From assembly GCA_946535985.1 (NCBI GenBank), contig CAMNDY010000010.1, positions 1 through 57,300 on the forward strand: a stretch of 57,300 nucleotides of DNA, written 5' to 3'. The DNA comes from an uncultured Treponema sp. Lineage in GTDB: Bacteria > Spirochaetota > Spirochaetia > Treponematales > Treponemataceae. Positions 41,606-50,451 of this stretch are shown here, piece by piece (within the stretch, counting starts at the first letter, position 1; each line of letters opens with the position of its first letter). The notes under the pieces are model-generated. The model was not told where the DNA came from and ran no database searches. It saw only the letters and a list, made by a program, of their open reading frames with translations. The position numbers and the translations under genes are program-made.

Positions 41606-42391
41606 TTATTTCATCATTATTGCAGTAAGCATTCGTTCTGTTTTTGATTTTGTTCGTCTGTATGAGCAAAAATCATAACCTTCAACTTTGGAATGCAGTG
41701 TGCATAGGCCTGTAGAAAAAATATTCTTTTCGGACACACCGTTTTTTATAAGAGTAATTTTTACAGCCAGCTCCAGATCTAAAAGATATTTTTCCTGATT
41801 TTTAGGCGTGAAGATTTTTTTCAATTCCTGGTCGTCAAAGCTTCTTCTGAATTCTTCTAAAACATCTGATCCAACTTCGTAGCAGTCTTTGCAGATGTGC
41901 GGACCAATTGCCACAAGAATATTTTGCGGATTAGAGCTAAAAGTGGCGCGCATTTTTTGAATTGTGATTTCCGAGATTTTTTTGACAGTTCCTTTCCAGC
42001 CACTGTGAACCATTGCTATAACCTCTTTTACCGGATCATAAAAATACACAGGAAGGCAATCGGCTTCGACCGTGCATAAAAGAAGATTTTTTTCATTTGT
42101 GATAAGTCCGTCATAGGCCTTTGCTTCATCTATGGGTCGCAGAATACCATCGCCACCATTTTTATGGGTCACTATTTTTACAATATCAGTGTGAGTCTGT
42201 TTTGACTTGACCATGTCCTCAAGTGAAATACCAAGCTGCTGGCCAAGAGCAAGAAAGTTTTCACGGGCAAGATCATCTTCATAATTCCAGGCGGTGTCGC
42301 AGGAGCTTGTATAAAGAGTTTTTACACAGCCCCTTTTGTCCATTTGAGGAATTGAAAAAAATCGACCTAACTTAACGCTTGTATGTTTCAA
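41606..42391 (-). CDS. pgeF: Peptidoglycan-editing purine nucleosidase/laccase-like protein PgeF
   Basis: A 261-aa member of the YlmD/YfiH (DUF152) family, reported to act on wrongly made peptidoglycan stems or on purine nucleosides. Zinc/copper-site residues: KQTHTD (His), VEADCLPVYFYDP (Cys), MVHSGWKG (His). IGPHICKDCYEVG is a further signature. Full length. Start is a TTG at 42391 with AGGAAG about nine bases upstream. Convergent with the cyclase gene, 10 bases apart. Confidence 0.9.
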   Translation of the reverse strand: MKHTSVKLGRFFSIPQMDKRGCVKTLYTSSCDTAWNYEDDLARENFLALGQQLGISLEDMVKSKQTHTDIVKIVTHKNGGDGILRPIDEAKAYDGLITNEKNLLLCTVEADCLPVYFYDPVKEVIAMVHSGWKGTVKKISEITIQKMRATFSSNPQNILVAIGPHICKDCYEVGSDVLEEFRRSFDDQELKKIFTPKNQEKYLLDLELAVKITLIKNGVSEKNIFSTGLCTLHSKVEGYDFCSYRRTKSKTERMLTAIMMK

Positions 42392-42452
42392 AAGTAATAC
42401 TTCCTATGTAGATAGCTTTTTTTGCCATTTTTAGTTTACTTCTTAATTTATG

Positions 42453-42464
42453 ATAACATGTTAT
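42453..42464. promoter_or_regulatory. 12-bp perfect palindrome ATAACATGTTAT
   Basis: A perfect palindrome in the 130-bp gap between divergent pgeF and the AlkD-like gene, 20 bp upstream of the latter's -35. It could be an operator for either gene. No regulator is suggested by context. Confidence 0.35.
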
Positions 42465-42483
42465 ATTTAATTACTCCACAAGA

Positions 42484-42522
42484 TTGACATCTGTTTTTTT
42501 ATAAATTACATTAAAATTAATA
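42484..42522 (+). promoter_or_regulatory. Promoter giving a near-leaderless alkD-like transcript
   Basis: Consensus -35 TTGACA (42484-42489), 17-bp spacer, -10 TACATT (42507-42512), nine bases, ATG 42522. Predicted leader about three bases, no Shine-Dalgarno sequence. Confidence 0.6.
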
Positions 42523-43205
42523 TGACAAAAATCCAGAAAATCCTGTTTGATTATCAGGATGAAAAATATGCCGATTTTTCTGCAAAGCTTGTCCCAACCT
42601 TGCCACGAGAGGCCTTTATAGGTGTTCGATCCCCGTCTTATAAACTGATTTTGACCAGAATAAAAGAACTGCCGGCTGCCGAACTTCAGACTTTTTTGCA
42701 AAGACTTCCACACAAATATCACGAAGAAAACAGCCTTCATATTGCCCTCATAAATAAAATTAAAAATTACGATGAATGCCTTGCCGAACTTGAACATTTT
42801 CTTCCATACATAAACAGCTGGGCAATAAGCGATGCCCTCAATCCTCCTGTGCTCAAAAAGAACAGACAACAGCTGCTTCCAAAACTGGAGCAATGGATGT
42901 GCGACGAGGCTCCTTTTACAAAAAGAGTAGGCCTGCTCCTTTTAATGAAATACTTTCTAGACGAAGATTTTAAAGCTGAATATCTTGAGCTCCCTGCAAA
43001 AATCCGCAGCGAAGAGTATTATGTAAATATGATGATTGCCTGGTTTTTTGCCGAAGCACTTGTAAAGCAGTGGGACGCAACCATCCCTTTTATTCAGAAT
43101 AAAAAATTGGCCTTCTGGACGCACAATAAGGCAATTCAGAAGGCCTGTGAAAGTTTTAGGGTTTTGCCCCAAAGAAAAGAATATTTAAAAACTCTTAAGC
43201 TCTAG
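42522..43205 (+). CDS. DNA alkylation repair protein, AlkD-like
   Basis: A 227-aa HEAT-like all-helical protein. The N-terminus DYQDEKYADFSAKLVPTLPREAFIGVRSPSYKLILTRIKE is the family pattern (Y..F...L.P......GVR.P). SWAISDALNPP holds the conserved Trp/Asp pair of AlkD-type glycosylases, and RVGLLLLMKYF follows. It would excise bulky or positively charged alkyl purines, as described for AlkD. Its 3' end overlaps the convergent TRAP permease by 11 bases. Confidence 0.82.
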   Translation: MTKIQKILFDYQDEKYADFSAKLVPTLPREAFIGVRSPSYKLILTRIKELPAAELQTFLQRLPHKYHEENSLHIALINKIKNYDECLAELEHFLPYINSWAISDALNPPVLKKNRQQLLPKLEQWMCDEAPFTKRVGLLLLMKYFLDEDFKAEYLELPAKIRSEEYYVNMMIAWFFAEALVKQWDATIPFIQNKKLAFWTHNKAIQKACESFRVLPQRKEYLKTLKL

Positions 43206-45294
43206 AAAACTTCTTCACCAGTCCTTGATAAACAAGCAATACTGCCATAAGAGAAAGGCCGATGATGTCTGTTTTAGTTTCAGGGAGAACGCAGAAGAGA
43301 CCTGCAACTGCAAAAAGAAGTCGTTCAATAATGTCAAAAGAAATCACGAGTGCGCGGGCTTTATCTGTGCCTGTAAAAAATCCCGTGTTCTTAAGTCCAT
43401 AGCCTTCGAGTGCAACGCTTATACCAAACATACCAATCAGGGCTGTGATGATAATCATTATTACCCCAAGCGGTTTTGCATTAAGCATGAGCATCTGAGG
43501 ATTGTAAACACACATATATGGAATTATAAAGGCCCCGATAGCAAGCTTTGTTGCATTTACCGCCGTCTTCATTGGCTTCGCTTTTGCAATGGCTGCTCCC
43601 GCTATGGCCGCCAGAGCAACCGGTGGAGTAACGTCTGCAATAATACCAAAATAGAAGGCAAACATATGGGCAACAAGAGGCTCAACACCAAGCTGGATAA
43701 TTGCACCGGCTGTGATTGTAGATGTAATAAGATAGTTGGCAGTTGTTGGAGCGCCCATGCCAAGAATAATCGAAGCGATCATTGTAAAGAACAAGGTAAG
43801 GAAGAGTTTTCCATGGGCAAGAGAAATAAGTCCTGCACCCATTTTAAGACCAAGTCCTGTTAAAGTTACAATACCAATAATAATTCCGGCCATACCACAG
43901 GCAATTGCAACAGAAATAATATTGCGGGCAGCGGCACAAACAACATCTACAATATCTTTTCCGCCAAAGGTAGGTTTGCGGCCTTTAGCAAAATCTACAA
44001 TAGATACTGTAACTCCAATTATAAGGCAGGCTACAATTCCCATGAGGGCGGCAAAAACTGCGGTAAATCCTGCACACAAAAAGTAAATGATTACGATGAG
44101 CGGCAAAATCATATAGCCTTTTTTAAGGAAGAGTGGAAGTGCACGAGGCAGCTGATCTTTTGGAAGTCCCTTAAGCCCAAGTTTTTTAGCTTCAAGGTGA
44201 ACTGTAATAAAGATTCCTGCAAAGTACAAAACAGCCGGAATGATTGCAGCCTTAACAATTGTGATGTAAGGCATGCCAAGGCTTTCGGCCATGAGGAAGG
44301 CTGCGGCACCCATAATAGGCGGCATGAGCTGTCCACCGGTAGAGGCAGCGGCTTCTACAGCACCTGCGAACTCGCCCTTGTAACCAAGCTTTTTCATCAT
44401 AGGAATTGTAAAGGAACCTGAGCCAACAGTGTTCGAAACCGACGAACCGCTGACAGTACCAAGCAGGGCACTCGAAAGAACTGCAACCTTTGCTGGTCCT
44501 CCGCTTGCTCCTCCGGCAATTGCGTTACAAACATCAATAAAGAACTGACCTATTCCTGTTTTTTCAAGAAGTGCACCAAACATGATGAAAAGAAAAATAA
44601 AGGTAGAACAGGCTCCGATTGGAGTTCCAATAATGCCTTCTGTTGTATAGAACAAATGTGAAACTACACGTGTAAGTGAGTAGCCTCTGTGGTTTAAGAA
44701 GCCCGGAAGGTATTTACCAATAAATCCGTAGAGGATGAAAACTCCCGCAATGATCATGATTGGAAGCCCTACAATACGGCGGCAGCTTTCGAACAAAATC
44801 AAAATGGCAACAATTCCAACTATAATATCAAAAGTTGTATAGGCTCCGGCTCTTGTATAAAGCGGCTGGATATTTGATTTAAATATACCGTTTACAAAAA
44901 TCAGGAACTTTTCTGAATATCCGCCAACAAGGTAAAGCCAGCAGGCAGCACCAACAAGACCTAAAACAATATCATACCAGGGCAGGGTGTTTTTAGGACT
45001 CTTCTTAGTTGGAGGAAAAAGTAAAAATGCCAGCAGCTGAACAAAGGCAAGGTGGGTAGCGCGCAAAACCTGTGCAGTTACAAGTCCCGAAATTGTTGCA
45101 TATAGCTGGAAAAATACAAATACAAAGGAAACGATTACAGTAATATACTGGCGCCAGCATTTGTGCTCACGGTAGGCCTGCTCGCGGTCAAGCTCCTGCA
45201 TGAGCTTTTTCATTTCATCTTCGTTTGTTGTTGGTAAAATGTCTTCGATTGGTCCGCTTGAAGGCTGAACTTCTTCGTTTTCGATTTCGTCCAT
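43195..45294 (-). CDS. TRAP transporter fused permease (4TM/12TM)
   Basis: A 699-aa inner-membrane protein fusing the small (DctQ-like) and large (DctM-like) TRAP subunits. A charged cytosolic N-terminus with DREQAYREHKCWRQYI is followed by four helices, then the 12-helix permease: EKTGIGQFFIDVCNAIAGGASGGPAKVAVLSSALLGTVSGSSVSNTVGSGSFTIPMMKKLGYKGEFAGAVEAAASTGGQLMPPIMGAAAFLMAE and GMGAPTTANYLITST. Works with the TAXI receptor two genes upstream for Na+- or H+-driven solute uptake; the substrate is unknown (glutamate or other organic acids in known cases). Confidence 0.93.
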   Translation of the reverse strand: MDEIENEEVQPSSGPIEDILPTTNEDEMKKLMQELDREQAYREHKCWRQYITVIVSFVFVFFQLYATISGLVTAQVLRATHLAFVQLLAFLLFPPTKKSPKNTLPWYDIVLGLVGAACWLYLVGGYSEKFLIFVNGIFKSNIQPLYTRAGAYTTFDIIVGIVAILILFESCRRIVGLPIMIIAGVFILYGFIGKYLPGFLNHRGYSLTRVVSHLFYTTEGIIGTPIGACSTFIFLFIMFGALLEKTGIGQFFIDVCNAIAGGASGGPAKVAVLSSALLGTVSGSSVSNTVGSGSFTIPMMKKLGYKGEFAGAVEAAASTGGQLMPPIMGAAAFLMAESLGMPYITIVKAAIIPAVLYFAGIFITVHLEAKKLGLKGLPKDQLPRALPLFLKKGYMILPLIVIIYFLCAGFTAVFAALMGIVACLIIGVTVSIVDFAKGRKPTFGGKDIVDVVCAAARNIISVAIACGMAGIIIGIVTLTGLGLKMGAGLISLAHGKLFLTLFFTMIASIILGMGAPTTANYLITSTITAGAIIQLGVEPLVAHMFAFYFGIIADVTPPVALAAIAGAAIAKAKPMKTAVNATKLAIGAFIIPYMCVYNPQMLMLNAKPLGVIMIIITALIGMFGISVALEGYGLKNTGFFTGTDKARALVISFDIIERLLFAVAGLFCVLPETKTDIIGLSLMAVLLVYQGLVKKFSRA

Positions 45295-45322
45295 TTAAGG
45301 GCTCCTGTTTTATAATATGTTT

Positions 45323-45877
45323 TTAATCTATTTTATGTGCCAGATATCCGGCAAGGCTTACTTTGTCAATTTCAAAAATCAGGCTTGTCTGTGGTGGAAA
45401 ATAATCAGTCAGGAAAACTTCACCTTCAATATTATTAAAGTCGTTTTCATAATCACTGCTAAAATCGGGCTCTGCAATTGCAAAACCATGATCTGCAATA
45501 AGGCCCACAGCCATAACAAGCTTAGGAACAACTCGGTTGATGTTTGATATTATGTAACAGTTATCAAGTGCAATAAAAGTTGCTCCGGGAGTTTCTTCAG
45601 GCTCCGGAATACCTGCCCCGTAAGAAACAAAATGAGTGCTCTGCAAAACAAGAGCTTCTTCTTCCTGGTCGCATTTATAAAAATCGTGGACGCGGCCTTT
45701 GTTTACAGAATGTGTATACGAAATAATAAAACCGTTCTTATAAGCAAGAGAAGAATAAATCCTCTGGTTTGGATTCTTTCGGTTGCTTATAGAAAGAACG
45801 GTCTTTGAAGGAGCGAATAAAATCACTCCTCCAATAAACAGCAGAACTAAAGATGTAATTAAAATTATGCGTTTCAC
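45323..45877 (-). CDS. DUF1850 protein of the TRAP-TAXI operon
   Basis: A 184-aa protein with one N-terminal anchor (about 4-24) and an exported beta domain. The signature is YKNGFIISYTHSVNKGRVHDFYKC, matching the HSV....V..F.. pattern of DUF1850, followed by FVSYGAGIPEPEETPG. DUF1850 genes typically sit between the TAXI receptor and the fused permease, as here, and presumably help assembly or substrate handover (inference). Confidence 0.82.
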   Translation of the reverse strand: MKRIILITSLVLLFIGGVILFAPSKTVLSISNRKNPNQRIYSSLAYKNGFIISYTHSVNKGRVHDFYKCDQEEEALVLQSTHFVSYGAGIPEPEETPGATFIALDNCYIISNINRVVPKLVMAVGLIADHGFAIAEPDFSSDYENDFNNIEGEVFLTDYFPPQTSLIFEIDKVSLAGYLAHKID

Positions 45878-46834
45878 TTATTTCATCAAACCAATTTCTT
45901 TGTAGTATTTAATTGCGCCCGGGTGGAATGGAACTGAAACACCTGTAATAGCTGTTTTAGCAGAAACTTCCTTACCCTTTGCGTGACCGTTTCCAAGATC
46001 TGTAAGGTTAGAGAACAAAGCCTTTGTCATGTCATATACAGTCTGTTCATCAAGCTTAGAACTTACAGCCAATGTAGCCATGATTGCCAGAGCACCAACG
46101 TCTTCGTCTGTTCCCTTGTAGGTTCCGGCAGGAATTACAGTCTTCGTATAGTATCCGTATTTTGCACAGATTTTTTCTGCAGCAGCACCGTCTACAGGAA
46201 TAAGTGTAAGACCTGCTGTGAATGCAAGTTCCTGCAAAGCAGCGTTAGGAACACCTGCTGTAATAAAACATCCGTCGAGTGTGCCGTTTTGAATACCATC
46301 AGCGCTTTCCTTGAAAGAAAGGTTGCTCTTTTTAATATCATCAAATGTAAGACCGTAGCCTTCCATAATCTGTTTAGCGTTGAATTCTACACCGGAACCT
46401 GCAGCTCCAACAGAAATGCGTTTACCCTTAAAATCAGCAACAGATTTAATTCCACTTGCTTTAGAAACAGCAATCTGAACAACTTCAGGATACATAGTTC
46501 CAATTGTCATGATGTTTGTAAGCTTTTCGCCTGCAAACAAATCAGTTCCGTTGTATGCATAGTCCATAACGTCGTTCTGAACAATTGCAAATTCAGCCTC
46601 GCCCTTGTTGATAAGACGAAGGTTTTCTGCAGAAGCACCGGTTGCCTGTGCAGTTACGTTCATATTTTCAAGCTTTGTGTTCCAGACATTAGCGATTGCA
46701 CCACCAAAAGGATAGTAAGTACCGCTTGTACCGCCTGTTGCAAGAATATAATTCTTTGTAGTTGTACCAGAGCAGCTTGTCATAAGAGCAAAAGCCATTA
46801 CTGTAAGTAATGCGAATGATGTGATTTTTTTCAT
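45878..46834 (-). CDS. TAXI-family TRAP solute receptor (lipoprotein)
   Basis: A 318-aa binding protein. Signal KKITSFALLTVMAFALMTSC with lipobox TSC. The TAXI hallmark ILATGGTSGTYYPFGGAIANVW is followed by VTAQATGASAENLRLINKGEAEFAIVQNDVMDYAYNG and GAAGSGVEFNAKQIMEGYGLTFDDIK. Delivers substrate to the fused permease at 43195. AGGAGG stands before ATG 46834. First gene of the three-gene operon. Confidence 0.93.
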   Translation of the reverse strand: MKKITSFALLTVMAFALMTSCSGTTTKNYILATGGTSGTYYPFGGAIANVWNTKLENMNVTAQATGASAENLRLINKGEAEFAIVQNDVMDYAYNGTDLFAGEKLTNIMTIGTMYPEVVQIAVSKASGIKSVADFKGKRISVGAAGSGVEFNAKQIMEGYGLTFDDIKKSNLSFKESADGIQNGTLDGCFITAGVPNAALQELAFTAGLTLIPVDGAAAEKICAKYGYYTKTVIPAGTYKGTDEDVGALAIMATLAVSSKLDEQTVYDMTKALFSNLTDLGNGHAKGKEVSAKTAITGVSVPFHPGAIKYYKEIGLMK

Positions 46835-46895
46835 TTAGATAATCCTCCTAAAAATGTATCAAATATTTTACTATATAAAGGGTATAAAAGCAATA

Positions 46896-46931
46896 AAGAC
46901 ATTTTCGCAAAAATCTGATATATTAAGCTTA
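46896..46931 (+). promoter_or_regulatory. Promoter giving a leaderless SH3-lipoprotein transcript
   Basis: -35 AAGACA (46896-46901), a 17-bp spacer, -10 TATATT (46919-46924), six bases, ATG 46931. The predicted +1 coincides with the start codon. Confidence 0.55.
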
Positions 46932-48271
46932 TGAAAAAGAAATTTCTTGCTGTTATGAGACTTTTGACTCTGACTTTTTGTTTTATATTTTTGAACTCCT
47001 GTAAAGATAAGGTAATGGGCTACAGTGTACTGCTCTGGAATGTGCCTGAGCATAAGCTTCAAAGCGGTGATATTCTGCCGGTATATATCCGTTCAAATAT
47101 TTCGCATGTATATGTTGTTGGCATTACAAACGAAGAAGCAGCCACTTCAAAAGAGCTTGAGAAAATAGAGATTCCTTTGTGGCAGCTCACCGACCCGGTA
47201 AAAAAAGCAAAGGTTTCTGCCGTTGCAAAAAAATATGAGGATTGTGCACATTCCTATGCCCTTGCAAAAGTAGACGGACTTCCTTGCCGCGCAGAACCTG
47301 TTAATACTTCAAAGCAGGTATACCGCTTGAGAAAAAACGAAAGCATAAAACTTTTGTACAAAGGAAAAGGTCAGCCTCCAATGACAGGTGGTAAGCCTTT
47401 GGAAGGAGACTGGTACAGAATCTTAACTTCAAACGGAACCCAGGGCTGGTGTTTTTCTTATAACCTGAATATTTACCAGACAGATGAGACCGGTCAGCAG
47501 ATTGGCGGAGAAAAACTTGAAGAAGAAGATCAGGAAGACAACTACTACAATTCAATCTTGAATAAAGCCTGGTACCCGGACAGCTTCAGTTCAATGATTT
47601 CTTCGGGTAATATTGATATTACAAAACTTCATCCATCTTACAACTTTATAATTGATACAAAGAATAATAAAGTTTCCCTCAACATGAGCGGCATCCACGA
47701 AAGCTGGGATTACACCGGCTATACAAAGACAGATGATTTTGAATACACACTTAACGATATTCCTATCATTATAATTTATAAAAAATCAGCCTTTATAGTT
47801 GTACGCTATACAGACGAAAGCGGAAAACCTCAGGAACTTAACCTTGTAACTTTGAGCGAAGATATAAACTCAATTGTTGCAGCAGAGAAAAAGAGACGGG
47901 CCACCGCTTACGAAAAGGTTGCTTCTTCTACAGGCGAGCTTTCAAGTTCAAGCTACGGAAAGTTAAGCTTTAATTCAGACGGAACCTTTAAGTGGACAGG
48001 CTATAAACTGCTCGTTCCTTCAATCATCAGCGCCGGTGCAAAAAATGCCGGAACCTGCAGCGTTAAGTACGCAGTTGGAAAAGCTCTTGCTTCTTCTTAT
48101 GATGGAGTACTTACCTTTAAGTTCGAAGGAACAAGTGACGAAGTAAACTTCCTTTACAAACTCGAAAGCGACGGTCTTCGCCTTGAAGATGCAACAGATG
48201 CAAGCTTCAACGGAATTCTTGTAACAGCAAGAAGCTCAAGTCCTCTCATACTTTATTTTAAGAACAAATAG
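46931..48271 (+). CDS. Lipoprotein with bacterial SH3-like domain
   Basis: A 446-aa exported protein. Signal KKKFLAVMRLLTLTFCFIFLNSC with lipobox NSC. An SH3-like domain lies at about 110-180 (DGLPCRAEPVNTSKQVYRLRKNESIKLLYKG ... WYRILTSNGTQGWCFSYNLNIY), a fold that often binds cell wall. The remainder (about 200-446) is beta-rich with an acidic stretch (GGEKLEEEDQEDNYY) and no motif I know. Leaderless promoter upstream. The ABC-F gene follows 17 bases later, possibly cotranscribed. Confidence 0.72.
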   Translation: MKKKFLAVMRLLTLTFCFIFLNSCKDKVMGYSVLLWNVPEHKLQSGDILPVYIRSNISHVYVVGITNEEAATSKELEKIEIPLWQLTDPVKKAKVSAVAKKYEDCAHSYALAKVDGLPCRAEPVNTSKQVYRLRKNESIKLLYKGKGQPPMTGGKPLEGDWYRILTSNGTQGWCFSYNLNIYQTDETGQQIGGEKLEEEDQEDNYYNSILNKAWYPDSFSSMISSGNIDITKLHPSYNFIIDTKNNKVSLNMSGIHESWDYTGYTKTDDFEYTLNDIPIIIIYKKSAFIVVRYTDESGKPQELNLVTLSEDINSIVAAEKKRRATAYEKVASSTGELSSSSYGKLSFNSDGTFKWTGYKLLVPSIISAGAKNAGTCSVKYAVGKALASSYDGVLTFKFEGTSDEVNFLYKLESDGLRLEDATDASFNGILVTARSSSPLILYFKNK

Positions 48272-48288
48272 GGCAGGGCAGGTAGCAC

Positions 48289-50232
48289 ATGGCATTTGTA
48301 CAGTTTTCACAGGTTTCTCTTGCATTCGGCGACAGGGATATCTTAAAAAATGTAACAATAAATCTTCAGACAGGCTCAAAGGTCGCATTAACAGGTGCAA
48401 ACGGTTCAGGAAAATCTACGCTCATAAAAGTTCTTGCAGGCCTTACCGCTCCGGACAGCGGGGAAAGAGCCGTTCAAAAAGAATGCCGCATAGCATACCT
48501 TCCTCAGTCGGGACTAACACACCATGGCTGCACCCTTTTACAGGAAGCCGACAAAGCCTTTCAATACGGCTACGACATGCAGAATAAAATAGACCAGCTT
48601 GGAGCCCAGCTTGAAGCAAACCCTTCAAACATGCAGCTTGCCGAAATGCAGGCAGAGCTCATACAAAAACTCGACGATTCCGGCTGGCATCGCAGACAGT
48701 CACTTGCAGAATCTGTTTTACTTGGACTGGGCTTTCTTCGTTCAGACTTTGACCGCAACACAGAAGAGTTTTCCGGCGGCTGGCAGATGCGTATTGCCCT
48801 TGCCAAAGCCCTTATGCAGAATCCCGACATTCTTTTGTTAGACGAGCCTACCAACTATCTTGATCTCGAAGCCCGTTCCTGGCTGGAAGAATTTCTTCAG
48901 AACTACAAAGGCGGCTTTTTACTCGTAAGTCACGACCGCTATTTTCTTGATGTTACAATAAACGAAGTATACGAACTTTTTAATGGAGAGCTCAAACGCT
49001 ACCCGGGCAATTACACTCATTACGAAAAGGTGCGCGAAACAGAACTTAAAACACTCATGGCCGCCTACGAACAGCAGCAGCAGGAAATCCAGAAGCTCGA
49101 AGACTTTATTACACGTTTTGGTTACAAAGCAACAAAAGCAGCACAGGCTCAGGAGTATCAGAAAAAGCTGGATAAAATGGTGCGCATAGAAATTCCTGAG
49201 TCTCTCAAAAAAATCCATTTTACCTTTCCACCGGCTCCACATGCGGGACGCCTTGTGTTAAGGCTGAATGGAATTACAAAATCTTACGACGGTCACACAA
49301 ATGTTTTAGACAAGCTTGATCTTACTCTTGAAAATGGTCAGCGCCTTGTAGTTGCGGGGCGTAACGGTGCCGGTAAGTCTACACTGCTTAGAATTATTGC
49401 AGAGCAGGACAGCGCTTTTACCGGAGAAATCCTTCCGGGTTCCGGAGTGAAAATCGGTTACTTCAGCCAGGATAACGCAGAAACAATAAAAGGCTCCTGC
49501 ACAATTCTTGAGTACCTCGAAAATATTGCACCCCTCGACCTCATTCCAAAATTGCGCGATATGCTCGGTGCCTTTCTTTTTCGTGGTGATGATGTTTTCA
49601 AAAGCCTGGATGTTCTTAGTGGTGGAGAAAAATCCCGCATTGCACTTTTGCAGCTTCTTCTTAGTCCGGTAAATCTTTTGGTGTTAGACGAGCCTACCAA
49701 CCACCTGGACCTTCATTCAAAAGATGTTCTCCTTCAGGCCTTGCGCGATTTTGGAGGCACAGTTGTTTTTGTAAGCCACGACCGCGGTTTTATAGAGCAG
49801 CTTGCAACCCAGGTCCTTCATCTTGAACCGGGCAAAGCAATGTATTATCCGGGCGATTATAAATATTATCTTGAACAGACAGAAAAGCAGGGAGGGGGAA
49901 GCTACGCTTCGCTACCGAGTTTTGTTTCCGATTCTAAAGCTTCGGAAAACAAAACATCGCTCCCCCTCGAAACGAAATCAAAAGATAATAATCTTTCCTG
50001 GGAAGAACAGAAAAAACTGGAATCCGAACGCCGCAAAAAAGAAAGAGCCCTTGCAAATCTGGAACAAGAAATCGCTTCTTTGGAAGAAAAAAAATCCGAG
50101 TTAGAATCAAAATTGGCCGACCCCCAAGTCTACTCCAACGGCGAAAAAGCCAAATCCGTCCAGCACGAAATAGAAACAGTTTCCTCTCAAATAGAAGAAC
50201 TCTCCGAACAGTGGCTCGCATTAAGTGAGTAA
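48289..50232 (+). CDS. ABC-F family ribosome-associated ATPase
   Basis: A 647-aa cytosolic protein with two ABC domains and no membrane part. Walker A motifs are GANGSGKST and GRNGAGKST; signatures are FSGGWQMRIALAKAL and LSGGEKSRIALLQLL; Walker B motifs both read LLLDEPTNYLD / LVLDEPTNHLD. The arm/linker lies at about 230-310 and a C-terminal coiled coil at about 565-645 (EEQKKLESERRKKERALANLEQEIASLEEKKSELESK), as in Uup/YdiF types. Likely acts on stalled ribosomes. The low-complexity stretch before the coiled coil (GGSYASLPSFVSDSKASENKTSLPLETK) is encoded by a large palindrome (49892-49968). Structured element copy 3 begins in its stop codon. Confidence 0.9.
   Translation: MAFVQFSQVSLAFGDRDILKNVTINLQTGSKVALTGANGSGKSTLIKVLAGLTAPDSGERAVQKECRIAYLPQSGLTHHGCTLLQEADKAFQYGYDMQNKIDQLGAQLEANPSNMQLAEMQAELIQKLDDSGWHRRQSLAESVLLGLGFLRSDFDRNTEEFSGGWQMRIALAKALMQNPDILLLDEPTNYLDLEARSWLEEFLQNYKGGFLLVSHDRYFLDVTINEVYELFNGELKRYPGNYTHYEKVRETELKTLMAAYEQQQQEIQKLEDFITRFGYKATKAAQAQEYQKKLDKMVRIEIPESLKKIHFTFPPAPHAGRLVLRLNGITKSYDGHTNVLDKLDLTLENGQRLVVAGRNGAGKSTLLRIIAEQDSAFTGEILPGSGVKIGYFSQDNAETIKGSCTILEYLENIAPLDLIPKLRDMLGAFLFRGDDVFKSLDVLSGGEKSRIALLQLLLSPVNLLVLDEPTNHLDLHSKDVLLQALRDFGGTVVFVSHDRGFIEQLATQVLHLEPGKAMYYPGDYKYYLEQTEKQGGGSYASLPSFVSDSKASENKTSLPLETKSKDNNLSWEEQKKLESERRKKERALANLEQEIASLEEKKSELESKLADPQVYSNGEKAKSVQHEIETVSSQIEELSEQWLALSE
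49892..49968. repeat. In-frame palindromic insertion in the ABC-F gene
   Basis: Outer arms GAGGGGGA (49892-49899) and TCCCCCTC (49961-49968) enclose inner arms GTTTTGTTTCCGA (49919-49931) and TCGGAAAACAAAAC (49942-49955, one bulge). It encodes a Ser-rich, low-complexity linker before the coiled coil, unlike the flanking sequence, which suggests a mobile palindromic unit accepted in frame. Not the same family as the CCTTCGAC repeats. Confidence 0.7.
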
Positions 50233-50378
50233 AAATCGCGCGAAGCCGAATTACAGATTTCAAAAATGCTCTACACTGCTGCCGCGAAAGCGGCAACGTA
50301 TATAATTACAAGGCAGTGTAGCGCATAGGCGGTGAACCGCCGGTTTTGCAAGGCGTAATTCGGCTGGAAGCTATTTTT
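50231..50378 (+). repeat. Structured dispersed element, copy 3
   Basis: A 148-nt copy between the ABC-F gene and argD. P1 AAAAAT-c-GC (50231-50239) pairs with GC-t-ATTTTT (50370-50378). Internal loop is GCGA/GGAA. P2 AGCCGAATTAC/GTAATTCGGCT (50244-50254/50355-50365) is entirely different in sequence from copies 1 and 2 but fully paired. P3 is CAAAA/TTTTG. P4 CTACACTGC/GCAGTGTAG (50271-50279/50313-50321) carries matched changes relative to the other copies. P4a TGCCGC-gaaa-GCGGCA, invariant core TATATAATTACAAG, P5 GGCGG-tgaa-CCGCC. Its 5' arm starts in the ABC-F stop codon. Confidence 0.82.
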
Positions 50379-50405
50379 TATACCAATAGGCATAAAATCT
50401 TTTAA

Positions 50406-50434
50406 TTGAATTTCCCTTAAAAAAACGCCATAAT
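50406..50434 (+). promoter_or_regulatory. Promoter of the argD-like gene
   Basis: -35 TTGAAT (50406-50411), 17-bp spacer, -10 CATAAT (50429-50434), downstream of element copy 3. An AGAGGTG ribosome binding site follows at 50441-50447, so this transcript, unlike several others here, has a normal short leader. Confidence 0.6.
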
Positions 50435-50451
50435 CATGCTAGAGGTGAAAT

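Noticed and set aside
45983..46810. A 275-codon plus-strand open frame opposite the TAXI receptor
   Set aside because: The translation is Cys/Ser/Asn-rich without any domain, and the opposite strand encodes a complete TAXI receptor with lipobox and operon context.
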